Positions 6,908 to 17,200 of a DNA stretch of 62,384 nucleotides are shown here, piece by piece. Under the pieces are notes generated by a model. That model was not told the origin of the DNA and ran no database searches. It saw only the letters and a list, made by a program, of their open reading frames with translations. The translations under genes and the position numbers were made by a program. Source of the DNA: Pseudidiomarina marina (lineage in GTDB: Bacteria; Pseudomonadota; Gammaproteobacteria; Enterobacterales; Alteromonadaceae); NCBI RefSeq assembly GCF_003987045.1, contig NZ_PIPZ01000005.1:1-62384 (forward strand), written 5' to 3'. How positions within the stretch are numbered: the stretch's first letter is position 1; every line of letters begins with the position of its first letter.

Positions 6908-8170
6908 ATGACCACAAAGCGCATAGAACAGGTCGAAGGTCTTAGCCTGAGTATTAACAATCAAGAAATTGGTGTTATATCTCACTATTCGGGCGGCAAG
7001 AATATCTTTGTATTCTCACCTGATTACACAGCGTTGCCTAGCAATAAACGCAACACATTCACGATGTCGCAATTGATTGATGAACGATACCTTCGTCAGC
7101 CGCTTATCAGTTCACAGCGTTTGCCGCCTGTACTATCTAACTTATTACCGGAGGGGGCATTAAGAGATTGGATGTCACAGTCTCTTAAGGTGCATGCGGA
7201 CAACGAATTCCCGTTGCTGGCACATATGGGGAAAGGTTTGCCAGGAGGTATTATTGCGACACCGATAGTTGCCGGTCAGTTACCGACATGGGCGCTCGAT
7301 CATCGGGAACAAGTTGAAGCTGTACAAATTGATGTAGGGCATCAACAAAATAAATTCTCCCTTGCCGGCGTACAAATGAAGTTTTCTTCCGTTCGAAATC
7401 GAGATGGGCGGTTTAATATAGGCAATGATGCTAATCACGAAAGCTGGATCATTAAAACACCATCAACTGTGCACAAATTTGTGCCTTACAACGAGTTCTC
7501 AGCTATGCGCCTTGCTGAAACTGTCGGTGTTGATATTCCGGAAATAAAGCTGGTTGATTTGTCTGACTTAGATAACTTACCTGATATTCAGTTACCAAAT
7601 GAGCAGCATGCGTACGCGATAAAGCGATTTGATAGAGGCAATGGACAACGAATACACACCGAAGATTTTGCGCAAGTATTCCAAGTGTACTCTCGGGAAA
7701 AATATAAAAAGTACAATTACGAGCAAATTGCTGATGCTTTATATTCGTACAGCCAACAAGCTTTAAAAGACGTGCAACAAATGGCTAGGCGTTTGCTCGT
7801 GAATATATTACTTGCTAATGGCGATGCACACCTTAAAAACTGGTCTGTGATATATACTAACCCGCAGCGTCCTATGTTATCGCCAGCTTATGATATCGTT
7901 TCAACGCTACCCTACGTGCAAGGTGAGACTGAGTTCGCTCTGAATATGGGTAAAAACAAAAACTGGTACCAAGTCAATATGGCTTCGTTTGAAACTTGGT
8001 CTAACCGTGTTGGTGTGCCATGGCAAGCAGTTAAAGTTCATATTGTTGATGCATTAGACAAAGCCCAAACTATTTGGCCGCAACTATTAACCGAATTGCC
8101 GATGAATGAAGAACACAAGAAAGCCTTAAGACTGCATTGGTCGAAATTACATGACGACTTTAGGTTCTAG
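6908..8170 (+). CDS. hipA: HipA-family serine/threonine kinase toxin
   Basis: A 420-residue toxin kinase of normal length. The HipA marks are in order: N-terminal subdomain with LLPEGALR (80-86), glycine-containing loop FSLAGVQMKFS (150-160), K183 in WIIKTPS, AIKRFDR (237-243), catalytic NGDAHLKN with D306, and the metal-binding AYDI with D329. HipA kinases of this class phosphorylate translation targets such as glutamyl-tRNA synthetase, causing growth arrest; the target here is not known. All key residues are present, so it should be active. Confidence 0.9.
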   Translation: MTTKRIEQVEGLSLSINNQEIGVISHYSGGKNIFVFSPDYTALPSNKRNTFTMSQLIDERYLRQPLISSQRLPPVLSNLLPEGALRDWMSQSLKVHADNEFPLLAHMGKGLPGGIIATPIVAGQLPTWALDHREQVEAVQIDVGHQQNKFSLAGVQMKFSSVRNRDGRFNIGNDANHESWIIKTPSTVHKFVPYNEFSAMRLAETVGVDIPEIKLVDLSDLDNLPDIQLPNEQHAYAIKRFDRGNGQRIHTEDFAQVFQVYSREKYKKYNYEQIADALYSYSQQALKDVQQMARRLLVNILLANGDAHLKNWSVIYTNPQRPMLSPAYDIVSTLPYVQGETEFALNMGKNKNWYQVNMASFETWSNRVGVPWQAVKVHIVDALDKAQTIWPQLLTELPMNEEHKKALRLHWSKLHDDFRF

Positions 8171-8251
8171 AAAGACATGGTGTCAGCCCGAATAGATTCA
8201 ATTCGATGAGCAAAAGCGCTAAATGGCCAACAAGCCACTGCCAGCCTACCG

Positions 8252-9175
8252 TCACTGCATGCCCTTCAAAAACGCCACCACGCTGCGCCCCAGCGAGCTG
8301 TGGTCATAACCACCCTCAAGCGTTGCGACAATGCGGCCGTCACAGTGGCGTTCAGCGAGCTCTTTCAGTTCACGTCCAATCCAATGATAGTCGGTTTCGG
8401 TGAGTTTAAACTGCGCCATGTCGTCTTCTAAATGCCCGTCAAAGCCCGCGGAAACCATAATTAGTTGCGGCTCAAAGGCATCTATAGCTGGGAACCAGCG
8501 TTCGCGTACTGCGGCCTGCCACGTTGGCCCATCGCAACCAGCTGGTAACGGTATGTTAATCACTTCATGGCTGATGGTTTCGGTACCTGAGTTTGGGTAC
8601 AGCGGATGCTGAAACGAGCTACAAAACAGCACGCGTTCATCGTTCAAAAAGATATCTTCAGTGCCGTTGCCGTGGTGCACATCAAAATCCACAATCGCCA
8701 CTCGCTCAATGCCATAGGTATGCATGGCATAGGCGGTCGCCACCGCAATATTGTTGAAAATACAAAAGCCCATGGCGGCATCCCAAGTGGCATGATGCCC
8801 TGGCGGGCGCACAGCACAAAAAGCCCGACGGTTTTCGGCAGTAAACACTTCATCCACAGCGCAGATACCGCTGCCGGCGGCATACAAGGCCGCACGCAGT
8901 GTGCCTGCGGTCATCATGGTATCGGGGTCGAGCCAAATGTGTTGGTCGGGTTCAGTGGGTGCGCGTTCAAATACATCATCAATGTAGTTTGCGGCGTGCA
9001 CGCGAAGTAAGTCTTCACGTGTGGCCGGCTTGGCGTCTTTCTGAGTGAGTGCAAACTCCATGCCCGAGCGAATAATCTGATCGTTAATGGCGGCAATGCG
9101 CGCCGGCTCTTCAGGGTGAACCTCTGACACGCGGTGCAGACTGCAATACGGATGACTAAACACGGTTATCGACAT
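8252..9175 (-). CDS. histone deacetylase-family (acetylpolyamine amidohydrolase-like) hydrolase
   Basis: A 307-residue zinc amidohydrolase of the class II HDAC-like bacterial family. Visible marks are the HPEEPARI N-terminal motif, RPPGHHA (catalytic histidine pair), GFCIFNN, the zinc-binding DFDVHHGNGT, SAGFDGH and the C-terminal LEGGYD. Such enzymes remove acetyl groups from lysine, polyamines or small amides; the substrate cannot be told. It begins three bases after the stop of the acetyl-CoA hydrolase/GNAT gene, so the two are one operon, which hints at a linked acetylation-deacetylation role. Confidence 0.88.
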   Translation of the reverse strand: MSITVFSHPYCSLHRVSEVHPEEPARIAAINDQIIRSGMEFALTQKDAKPATREDLLRVHAANYIDDVFERAPTEPDQHIWLDPDTMMTAGTLRAALYAAGSGICAVDEVFTAENRRAFCAVRPPGHHATWDAAMGFCIFNNIAVATAYAMHTYGIERVAIVDFDVHHGNGTEDIFLNDERVLFCSSFQHPLYPNSGTETISHEVINIPLPAGCDGPTWQAAVRERWFPAIDAFEPQLIMVSAGFDGHLEDDMAQFKLTETDYHWIGRELKELAERHCDGRIVATLEGGYDHSSLGRSVVAFLKGMQ

Positions 9176-9178
9176 ACA

Positions 9179-11065
9179 TCACTCACTGTCTTTAGGTTGT
9201 TCAACCACGGCGGGCTCGTTCAAATCAAGCTGCAAGTAAACCTCGCCCGGCTCTTCCGAAGGCTTGCGCACAAAGCCAGCGCGTTCAAACACCGCCAGCA
9301 TTTTGCCATTCTCAGCGCGCACATAAGCCAGCATGCGCTCAAGTCCGCGTTCTCGGGCAATGCGCTTCATTTCATCAAGTAGGCGGGTTGCCATGCCCTT
9401 ACCGTGCTGAGTTTCTCGCGTCACGAAGGCAACTTCACAGCTTTTTTCGTCGTGTAGCAGATAATAGCGACCAACGGCTTGAATCTGTGCCATCGAGCCT
9501 TTTTGTCGCACAATGCACAGCGCTAAATCACGCGACTGATCCACACTCACCAAGGTACATGATTTCTCTCGGCTCATACTGGTTGGCACGGTGTTGTAGC
9601 GCATCTGCAGTGTTTCTTTGGTGTGCGAGTAGAAAAATTCTTGCAGGCGTCGCTCGTCACTGGGGTTCAGCGGGCGTAAATCGAAAAACTCACCGTTAAT
9701 CACAATTTCTTTGAAGCCAACGGGGCCAAGTTCTGGCACTTCTACCGAATGCAGAATTTGATAGTGCGGCACGTAGTAATGTTTACGAACTTCTTCTAAT
9801 AATTGTTGGCGGAATTTCGGATGCGCCACCCGAATTAACTCAAGTGCGCGTTCACGAATGCTTTTGCCACGTAACGACGCTACGCCGAATTCGGTGACCA
9901 CGTAATACACATGCGCTCGCGAGGTCGCCACGCCGCTGCCTTCGCTTATAAACGGCACAATGCGTGACACAGTACCGTTTTTCGCGGTTGAGGGCAGGGC
10001 AATCACCGGTTTACCGCCAGGACTCATGCTGGCGCCGCGACTAAAATCCACATGGCCGCCGATACCGCTGTAAAAGTGATGGCCGATGGAGTCTGATACC
10101 ACTTGGCCGGTCAAATCCACTTCAATGGCACTGTTAATCGACACCATTTTTTCGTTGCGCGCAATGTTAGCGGGCGAGTTCACATACTCTGACGGGTAAA
10201 AGCCAATGTGTGGGTTGTTGTTCACAAAGTCGTACAGTTTTTTGCTGCCGATGCAGAAGCTGGTCACCGCTTTGTGCTGGTGGTAGGTTTTCTTCCGGTT
10301 ATTGATCACGCCGCTGAGCATCAGCTCCATAATGCCGTCGGTGATCAGCTCACTGTGTACGCCCAAGTCTTTGTGATTGCTGAGGTAGCGCAACACGGCG
10401 TCGCAAATTTTGCCAAAGCCAATTTGAATGGTGGCACCATCTTCCACCAGCAACGACACATATTGGCCTATCCGTTCGGTGACCGCATCAAGTTCGGGCG
10501 CGGTGATTTCGGGTAAATCTTGCTCGGCGTCAAAAAACGCATCAATTTGGCCTTTATGAATAAAAGCTTGGCCGAATGTTACCGGCATTTTCGGGTTCAC
10601 TTGCGCAATCACTTTCTTGGCGGAGCGTAGTGCTGACGACACAATATCGACCGACACACCGAGTGAATGATAACCATATTGGTCGGGCGGGCTGACCATA
10701 ATTAACGCGGCATCTAAAGGTAAAATGTCTTCGCTAAATAGTGACGGAATATCCGACATGAAGGCAGGGGTGTAATCGGCGCGGCCTTCGGCAACGGCTT
10801 GTCGAACTCTTTCGCCGCCAATAAACAGTGAGTTGACCTTGAAGGTTTGGTTGTATTCTGGGTTTACCCAGTGGTTATCGCCAAGCGCATAAATTTGCAC
10901 AATTTCAATGTCATGGAAGTGTTTGCTGTGGTCAGCAAGGTCATGCATCAGCGCATGTGGAACGCCCGCATGGGTTCCTATGAATATGCGGTCGCCAGAC
11001 TTTAGTAGCTGCTCCCATTTAGCGGGGTGACCATCAACCATCAACTGCCGTTCATTGCTACTCAT
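9179..11065 (-). CDS. acetyl-CoA hydrolase/transferase fused to a GNAT acetyltransferase domain
   Basis: A 628-residue protein using ATG 11065, preceded by AAGGAAAG; the open frame extends 11 codons further without a ribosome site. Residues 1-430 are a CoA-transferase family I / acetyl-CoA hydrolase fold (DRIFIGTHAGVPHAL, GFGKICDAVL, IGGHVDFSRGA, VTEFGVASLRGKS). The last 180 residues are a GNAT domain (TRETQHGKGMATRLLDEM is the acetyl-CoA loop). The hydrolase part exchanges or cleaves acyl-CoA; the GNAT part probably acetylates a protein or small molecule. This two-domain arrangement is known in several gammaproteobacteria. It is followed immediately by an HDAC-type deacetylase. Confidence 0.85.
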   Translation of the reverse strand: MSSNERQLMVDGHPAKWEQLLKSGDRIFIGTHAGVPHALMHDLADHSKHFHDIEIVQIYALGDNHWVNPEYNQTFKVNSLFIGGERVRQAVAEGRADYTPAFMSDIPSLFSEDILPLDAALIMVSPPDQYGYHSLGVSVDIVSSALRSAKKVIAQVNPKMPVTFGQAFIHKGQIDAFFDAEQDLPEITAPELDAVTERIGQYVSLLVEDGATIQIGFGKICDAVLRYLSNHKDLGVHSELITDGIMELMLSGVINNRKKTYHQHKAVTSFCIGSKKLYDFVNNNPHIGFYPSEYVNSPANIARNEKMVSINSAIEVDLTGQVVSDSIGHHFYSGIGGHVDFSRGASMSPGGKPVIALPSTAKNGTVSRIVPFISEGSGVATSRAHVYYVVTEFGVASLRGKSIRERALELIRVAHPKFRQQLLEEVRKHYYVPHYQILHSVEVPELGPVGFKEIVINGEFFDLRPLNPSDERRLQEFFYSHTKETLQMRYNTVPTSMSREKSCTLVSVDQSRDLALCIVRQKGSMAQIQAVGRYYLLHDEKSCEVAFVTRETQHGKGMATRLLDEMKRIARERGLERMLAYVRAENGKMLAVFERAGFVRKPSEEPGEVYLQLDLNEPAVVEQPKDSE

Positions 11066-11191
11066 GTTCTCTTTCCTTATGCCGCACTGATGTCGCAATG
11101 ACTTACATCAGCAGTATAAACATAATTTTGGCTTGGGCGAAATTGGCGCTATGCTGTGGGGCGTCATTTTTCAAACAATAAGAATAAATCG

Positions 11192-12436
11192 ATGACACAA
11201 CGCACAGAATCATCACGACGCCACGCACTGGGGCCTGGAATCATTTTAGCTGCAGCGGCGGTAGGTGCGTCACATCTTGTCGCATCTACCCAAGCCGGTG
11301 CTTTGTTCGGTTGGCAGTTGTGGTGGGTGATCGTGCTAGTTAACGTGTTGAAGTACCCGTTTTTCCGCTTCGCCGTTACCTACACACTCGAAAGTAAGCA
11401 AAATTTAATTGCCGGCTATTACGGCGAGGGCAAGCTTTATCTGTGGCTTTTCACCGTGTTGAACGCCATCGCTGCAGTGGTCAATACCGCCGGTGTGTTA
11501 CTGCTGAGCGCCAGCCTATTAAAGTTATTTATTCCTGAGCTGCCGCTGATAGCACTTTGCTGGCTGATTTTGCTCGGATGCCTGTTAGTTATTCTCGGTG
11601 GCCAATACCGCATGCTCGATAATCTCTCGAAATGGATTATGGCGAGTTTGAGTCTGGCAACTGTTGTCGCCGTGATTATGGCGTGGGGTAACGCGCAGCC
11701 GCTGCCTGACGATTTTGTGGCACCGTCACCGTGGCAGCTTTCTGCATTAGCGTTCTTGGTGGCGATGATGGGCTGGATGCCCGTTCCCATCGAGCTTTCG
11801 GCAATCAATTCATTGTGGCTTCAAAGCAAGCAAAAGCTCACGCGCATTAGCCTGAAACATGGCTTGTTCGATTTCAATTTAGGCTACTGGGTGACGGCTG
11901 CTTTGGCGGTGGTGTTCCTTGCCCTTGGTGCGCTCGTTCAGTTTGGCAGTGACCAACCCATTGCATTAGCGGGAACGCAATTTGCGCAGCAGTTTGTCAG
12001 TATGTACGGCAATACCATTGGGGCGTGGTCGGAGTATTTGGTTGGCGGTATCGCATTTTTATGTATGTTCGGAACCACGCTTGCGGTGCTCGATGGCTAC
12101 GCACGAACACTCAAAGAATGCCGTTCGCTACTAGCGCCGCGTGCGCAAGATAATAAACCGCCGGCGACAACAGAGCGTCTTACTTGGTGGGTTATCGGCC
12201 AATCGTTCGCTGGCATGTTAGTGATTATTTACTTTCAAAGTGCGTTAGGGCCAATGTTAACGTTCGCCATGACGCTCGCCTTTTTAACCACGCCATTTTT
12301 CGCGTGGCTCAACTTTAAACTCGCACGTAAAAACAAGATGTCGACGCTGATGCGGCTGTACGGCTGGTTAGGTTTAACCTACTTAATTGTGTTTGCCATG
12401 GGGTATTTGTACTTTTTAATCTTCATGGGCTCATGA
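11192..12436 (+). CDS. Nramp-related membrane transporter, non-canonical metal site
   Basis: A 414-residue protein with about eleven hydrophobic segments, from ATG 11192 (an upstream in-frame GTG at 11156 is less likely). The opening GPGIILAAAAVGASHLVAS aligns with the first membrane helix of Nramp metal transporters, but the canonical DPGN is replaced by a GASH-type sequence. The sixth-helix region reads GWMPVPIELS rather than the usual MPHN. It therefore belongs to a divergent Nramp-related group whose substrate may not be Mn/Fe. The ribosome site is weak. Confidence 0.72.
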   Translation: MTQRTESSRRHALGPGIILAAAAVGASHLVASTQAGALFGWQLWWVIVLVNVLKYPFFRFAVTYTLESKQNLIAGYYGEGKLYLWLFTVLNAIAAVVNTAGVLLLSASLLKLFIPELPLIALCWLILLGCLLVILGGQYRMLDNLSKWIMASLSLATVVAVIMAWGNAQPLPDDFVAPSPWQLSALAFLVAMMGWMPVPIELSAINSLWLQSKQKLTRISLKHGLFDFNLGYWVTAALAVVFLALGALVQFGSDQPIALAGTQFAQQFVSMYGNTIGAWSEYLVGGIAFLCMFGTTLAVLDGYARTLKECRSLLAPRAQDNKPPATTERLTWWVIGQSFAGMLVIIYFQSALGPMLTFAMTLAFLTTPFFAWLNFKLARKNKMSTLMRLYGWLGLTYLIVFAMGYLYFLIFMGS

Positions 12437-12530
12437 CTATCTTGAAAATAAGTGCGTTTAGCTCACTCGCCTTGAGCTTTGGTGAGTGATTGCATTAAAT
12501 GGAACAACAATAAAACCAGAGGAAGTAATC

Positions 12531-14051
12531 ATGAAGGGCATGAAACATCTCATTTTAGCGGTGATGATGGGGTCAAGCTTGGTTGTTACGGCAACTGCAA
12601 CAGAACTCCCAGAAGCCAAAATTGCAGCTGACGAAACGGTTGTGACTGAGCACAGCACGACCATTAATGGTCAGCGTTTTAAATACAAAGCAACCACCGG
12701 CACGCAGCCAGTTTTCAACGAAGACGGTGAAGCCACGGCTGCACTCCATTTTACCTACTATGAGCGCCAAGGCGTTAAAAATCGCGAAGAACGTCCATTA
12801 TTGATTTCATTTAATGGCGGCCCAGGTTCAGCATCCGTGTGGATGCACGTGGCTTACACCGGCCCAAAATCGCTTCGCGTTGATGACGAAGGCTTCCCAC
12901 TTATGCCATACGGCGTTAAAGAGAACCCGCATTCGGTATTAGATGTGGCTGATATTGTGTTTGTGAACCCAGTAAATACAGGTTATTCACGTCCTCTACC
13001 TAAGAAAGATGGCTCGCAATATTCGCGTGATGAACTGCAAAAAATGTTCTTCGGTGTAAACGCCGATGTGAAATATTTAGCTGACTGGATCAACACTTTT
13101 GTGACGCGTCATGAACGCTGGCGCTCGCCGAAGTACCTGATTGGTGAAAGCTACGGTACCACCCGTGTATCTGGCTTAGCGCTTGAGCTACAAAACCGTC
13201 AGTGGATGTATCTAAATGGCGTGATTTTAGTATCGCCAACCGATATCGGTATTGAGCGTAACGGCCCTGTGAAAGCAGCTAACCGCTTACCGTACTTTGC
13301 GGCAGCGGCGTGGTATCACAATGCCCTAGGCTCTGATCTGCAAAGCAAAGACTTACTCGAATTGCTGCCAGAAGTTGAGAAATATACGCTTGACGTTTAC
13401 TTGCCAGCGTTAGCTAAAGGCGCCATGTTGCCTGCTGCTGAAAAAGAGCAAATTGCTGAGCAAGTGGCGAAGTATTCAGGTTTAGATAAGCAAACGGTTA
13501 TGCGTTCTAACCTAGACATCAGCACCTCGTTTTTCTGGAAAGAATTACTGCGTGATCGTGGCCAGACGATTGGTCGTCTCGATTCGCGCTATCTCGGTAT
13601 TGACCGTGATGACGTGGGGTCTCGCCCAGATTACAACTCAGAACTGACTTCTTGGTTGCACTCGTTTACTCCGGCAATTAACTACTACTTGCGCGAAGAA
13701 CTTGGCTACAAAACTGATGTGAAATACAACATGTTTGGCCCAGTGCATCCGTGGGATCGCAGCAACGACAATACCGGTGAAAACCTGCGTCAAGCGATGG
13801 CACAAAACCCATACTTGAATGTCTTGATTCAATCGGGTTACTACGACGGTGCGACCAACTATTTCGATGCGAAATACAATATGTGGCACATCGATCCGAG
13901 CGGCCGCATGGCAGACCGTATTGGATTCAAAGGTTATCGTAGCGGTCACATGATGTATTTGCGCGCTGAAGATTTGAAATTATCGAACAACGACTTGCGC
14001 GAATTCATAAAAGCGACTATTCCTGCTAAGGATGAAGCAGCGAAATATTAA
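12531..14051 (+). CDS. secreted S10-family serine carboxypeptidase-like protein
   Basis: A 506-residue exported alpha/beta hydrolase. ATG 12531 follows AGAGGAAG and begins a signal peptide (MKGMKHLILAVMMGSSLVV). The S10 marks are intact: oxyanion motif FNGGPGSAS, VNPVNTGYS, nucleophile elbow GESYG, the acidic residue in SGYYDGATNY and the histidine in SGHMMYL. S10 enzymes trim C-terminal residues from peptides, usually at acidic pH. It heads a row with a Pmp3 peptide and a large exported amidohydrolase, consistent with periplasmic peptide or amide use. Confidence 0.88.
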   Translation: MKGMKHLILAVMMGSSLVVTATATELPEAKIAADETVVTEHSTTINGQRFKYKATTGTQPVFNEDGEATAALHFTYYERQGVKNREERPLLISFNGGPGSASVWMHVAYTGPKSLRVDDEGFPLMPYGVKENPHSVLDVADIVFVNPVNTGYSRPLPKKDGSQYSRDELQKMFFGVNADVKYLADWINTFVTRHERWRSPKYLIGESYGTTRVSGLALELQNRQWMYLNGVILVSPTDIGIERNGPVKAANRLPYFAAAAWYHNALGSDLQSKDLLELLPEVEKYTLDVYLPALAKGAMLPAAEKEQIAEQVAKYSGLDKQTVMRSNLDISTSFFWKELLRDRGQTIGRLDSRYLGIDRDDVGSRPDYNSELTSWLHSFTPAINYYLREELGYKTDVKYNMFGPVHPWDRSNDNTGENLRQAMAQNPYLNVLIQSGYYDGATNYFDAKYNMWHIDPSGRMADRIGFKGYRSGHMMYLRAEDLKLSNNDLREFIKATIPAKDEAAKY

Positions 14052-14069
14052 TAATTAAGGAGATAACTC

Positions 14070-14228
14070 ATGGATTTAATCCGCATTTTAATCGCAATTT
14101 TGTTACCGCCACTGGGTGTATTTTTACAGGTCGGTATTGGTAAGCACTTTTGGATTAATATTATTTTGACATTGCTTGGTTACATACCAGGTATCGTTCA
14201 CGCGGTTTGGGTTATCGCCAAAAAATAA
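14070..14228 (+). CDS. YqaE/Pmp3-family small membrane protein
   Basis: A 52-residue protein, 18 bp after the S10 peptidase stop and preceded by AAGGAG. The pattern LLPPLGVFLQVGIG, then INIILTLLGYIPGIVHAVWVI, is the UPF0057/Pmp3 signature with two membrane segments. Members affect membrane potential and salt or cold tolerance in yeast and plants; the bacterial role is unclear. Confidence 0.9.
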   Translation: MDLIRILIAILLPPLGVFLQVGIGKHFWINIILTLLGYIPGIVHAVWVIAKK

Positions 14229-14243
14229 CTATAAGGTTTACCC

Positions 14244-17200
14244 ATGAAGAAATTATCAACGCTGGCCCTTGGGGTCAGCGTAGCTTTATCTTTTTCTGCG
14301 CCTACGCTTGCCCAAACGGAAAATGGTTGGGACGTAAATAATCCTCAAGGTGAATTCAAAGACATTCAGATCAAAACCTCTGAAGGTACTTGGATGAACG
14401 TGGATATGAGCCCCGATGGCAAATTCATTGTCTTCGATATGCTCGGCGATATTTATCGTATTCCTGCCAGCGGCGGCGATGCTGAATTATTGATTGGTGG
14501 TATTGCATGGCATATGCAGCCGGTTTACTCACCGGATGGCAAATACATTGCCTTTACCTCGGATGCCGACGGTGGCGACAATATTTGGATCATGGATGCG
14601 GATGGTAGCAATCCGCGCCAAGTCACAGACGAAACCTTCCGTTTGTTGAACAGCCCAGCATGGAGCCCAGACAGCGAGTTTATCGTTGCGCGTAAACACT
14701 TTACGGCGCGCCGTTCACTCGGTGCTGGTGAAGTGTGGATGTATCACCGCTCGGGTGGCTCAGGTGTGATGTTGACTGAGCGTCCAAATGATCAAAAAGA
14801 CTTAGGCGAGCCGGCGTTTTCACCAGATGGCCGTTATATCTATTTCTCGCAAGACGATACCCCAGGTAAAACCTTCCATTACAGCAAAGATTCGCTGGAA
14901 GGCATTTATAAAATCAAACGCTATGATCGCGAAACCGGCGACATTGATGTGATTTTAAGTGGTGCAGGTGGCGCAATTCGCCCGACACCTTCGCCGGATG
15001 GTAAGTATCTTGCCTATATTAAGCGCGAAGATTTCAACAGCGTACTGTATTTATATGACCTCGAGTCAGGCGAGAAAAAGCGGTTATACAGCCAGCTTGA
15101 TCGCGACATGCAGGAAACATGGGCAATTCATGGCGTGTATCCGACCATGGATTGGAGCCCGGATAGCAAGAAAATGGTGTTTTGGGCTGACGGCAAAATC
15201 ATGCAACTTGATGTTGCTAGCCGCAGTACCCGCGTGATTCCATTTAGCGTTGAAACCACGAAGAAAGTTCAGCATGCCTTGCACTTCGAAACCAACCTAG
15301 ATGAAGACAAGTTCAAGGTGAAAATGCTGCGTATGGTGCAAGTAGCGCCAAATGCGAAGCAAGTGGTGTTCGAGGCGCTCGGCAAATTATACGTGCGTAG
15401 TTTACCGAACGGTGAGCCGAAGCGATTAACCAATCGTGAAGGCGCTTGGGAGCTTTACCCAAGCTATTCACGCGATGGCAGCAAGCTCGTTTATGCGACA
15501 TGGGATGACCAAGAACTTGGCCAACTTATTGTTCGTGACGTGAAATCGGGCAAAGAAACGGTATTGGCAACCGGCGAAGGTAAATTCGTTGAGCCGGTGT
15601 TTAGCCCAGATGGCAACGCCGTGGTCTATCGTAAAATCCGTGGTGGTTATATCACTTCTGATACTTACGGCTTGAACCCTGGTGTTTATCACTTGTCGCT
15701 GAGCAAAAACGCGAAGCCACGTCTGATTAGTGAAAGCGGTAGCTCGCCACAGTTTGGTGCGCGTAGCGATCGGGTTTACCTAATGGCATTCAATGGCTCG
15801 CCGTCATTGATGAGCGTGGATTTAACTACGAAAGAATCGCGCACGCTCTATACCGCGGAGCACGCAACTGAATTCCGTGTATCACCGGATGGTAAGAACT
15901 TGGCTTTTGCTGAGCGTTTCAAAGTATTCGTGACGCCATTTGTTGAACGTGGTGCGCCAATTAAAATCAGCCCAACGGACAAACAGTTCCCAGTTGAACA
16001 ATTGTCGGTTCGTGCTGGCGAAAATATTTCGTGGAGCGGCGACGGCCAGGCGCTGTATTGGTCTCTGGGCCCTGAGCTTTACCATGCCTCAGTAAACGGC
16101 TTGTTCGGCATTGATGGCGAATCTGAGTTCGAGAAAGTAGCGAATGGCTTGGATATCAGCTTTGATGCGGATGCCGGTATTCATGATGAAACCGTTGCGT
16201 TTGTAGGCGGTCAGGTTATCACCATGGAAGGCGATCAAGTGATTGAGCGCGGTGCTGTTGTCGTGAAAGGCAACAAAATCGTTGCGGTTGGTCGCGTCGA
16301 TGATGTGACTGTGCCAAGCGGTGCAACCGTGATTGATACCACTGGCAAGACGGTCATGCCTGGCTTGTTCGATGGTCACGCACACGGCCCGCAAGGTGAC
16401 AACGAGATTATTCCAGAGCAAAACTGGAAAACCTATGCCACGTTGGCGTTTGGTGTAACCTCAATTCACGATCCATCCAATGACACCACTGAAATCTTTG
16501 CTGCGAGTGAATTGCAAAAAGCAGGCTACATTGCTGCGCCACGCACATTCTCAACCGGTACTATTTTATATGGTGCGAACGGTCCGGGTTATACCGCGCA
16601 TGTTGATAGTCTTGAAGATGCGAAGTTCCATCTTGAGCGTCTGCAGAAAGTTGGTGCATTTTCGGTGAAGAGCTATAACCAGCCGCGTCGTAATCAGCGT
16701 CAGCAAGTTATTCAAGCTGGTCGCGAGTTAGGCATGATGGTGGTACCGGAAGGTGGCTCATTGCTGCAACATAACTTGACGATGATTGCTGATGGTCACA
16801 CCACAGTCGAACACTCAATTCCAGTTGCCAAAATCTACGATGATATTGAGCAATTCTGGAGCCAAACCGACGTGAACTATACCCCGACGTTGGGTGTTGC
16901 ATACGGCGGTATTTGGGGTGAGAACTATTGGTACGCTGAAACGGACGTGTGGAAACATCCGAAGCTATCGAAGTTTGTACCAGAAGATGCATTGGTGGGC
17001 TCTGTGCGCCGTGAGAAAGCACCGCATAACCACTACAACCATTTCAACAATGCCGATGTAGCCAAACAGCTACAAGATCTCGGCGTTGATGTGGTGGCTG
17101 GCGCGCATGGTCAGCGTGAAGGTTTAGCTCAACACTGGGAAATTTGGATGATGGCGCAAGGTGGTATGACACCGCTGGAAGCATTAGCGACATCGACGAT

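Noticed and set aside
8206..8403. Short open frame after hipA
   Set aside because: It overlaps the end of the deacetylase gene antisense and is typical of a GC-rich shadow frame.
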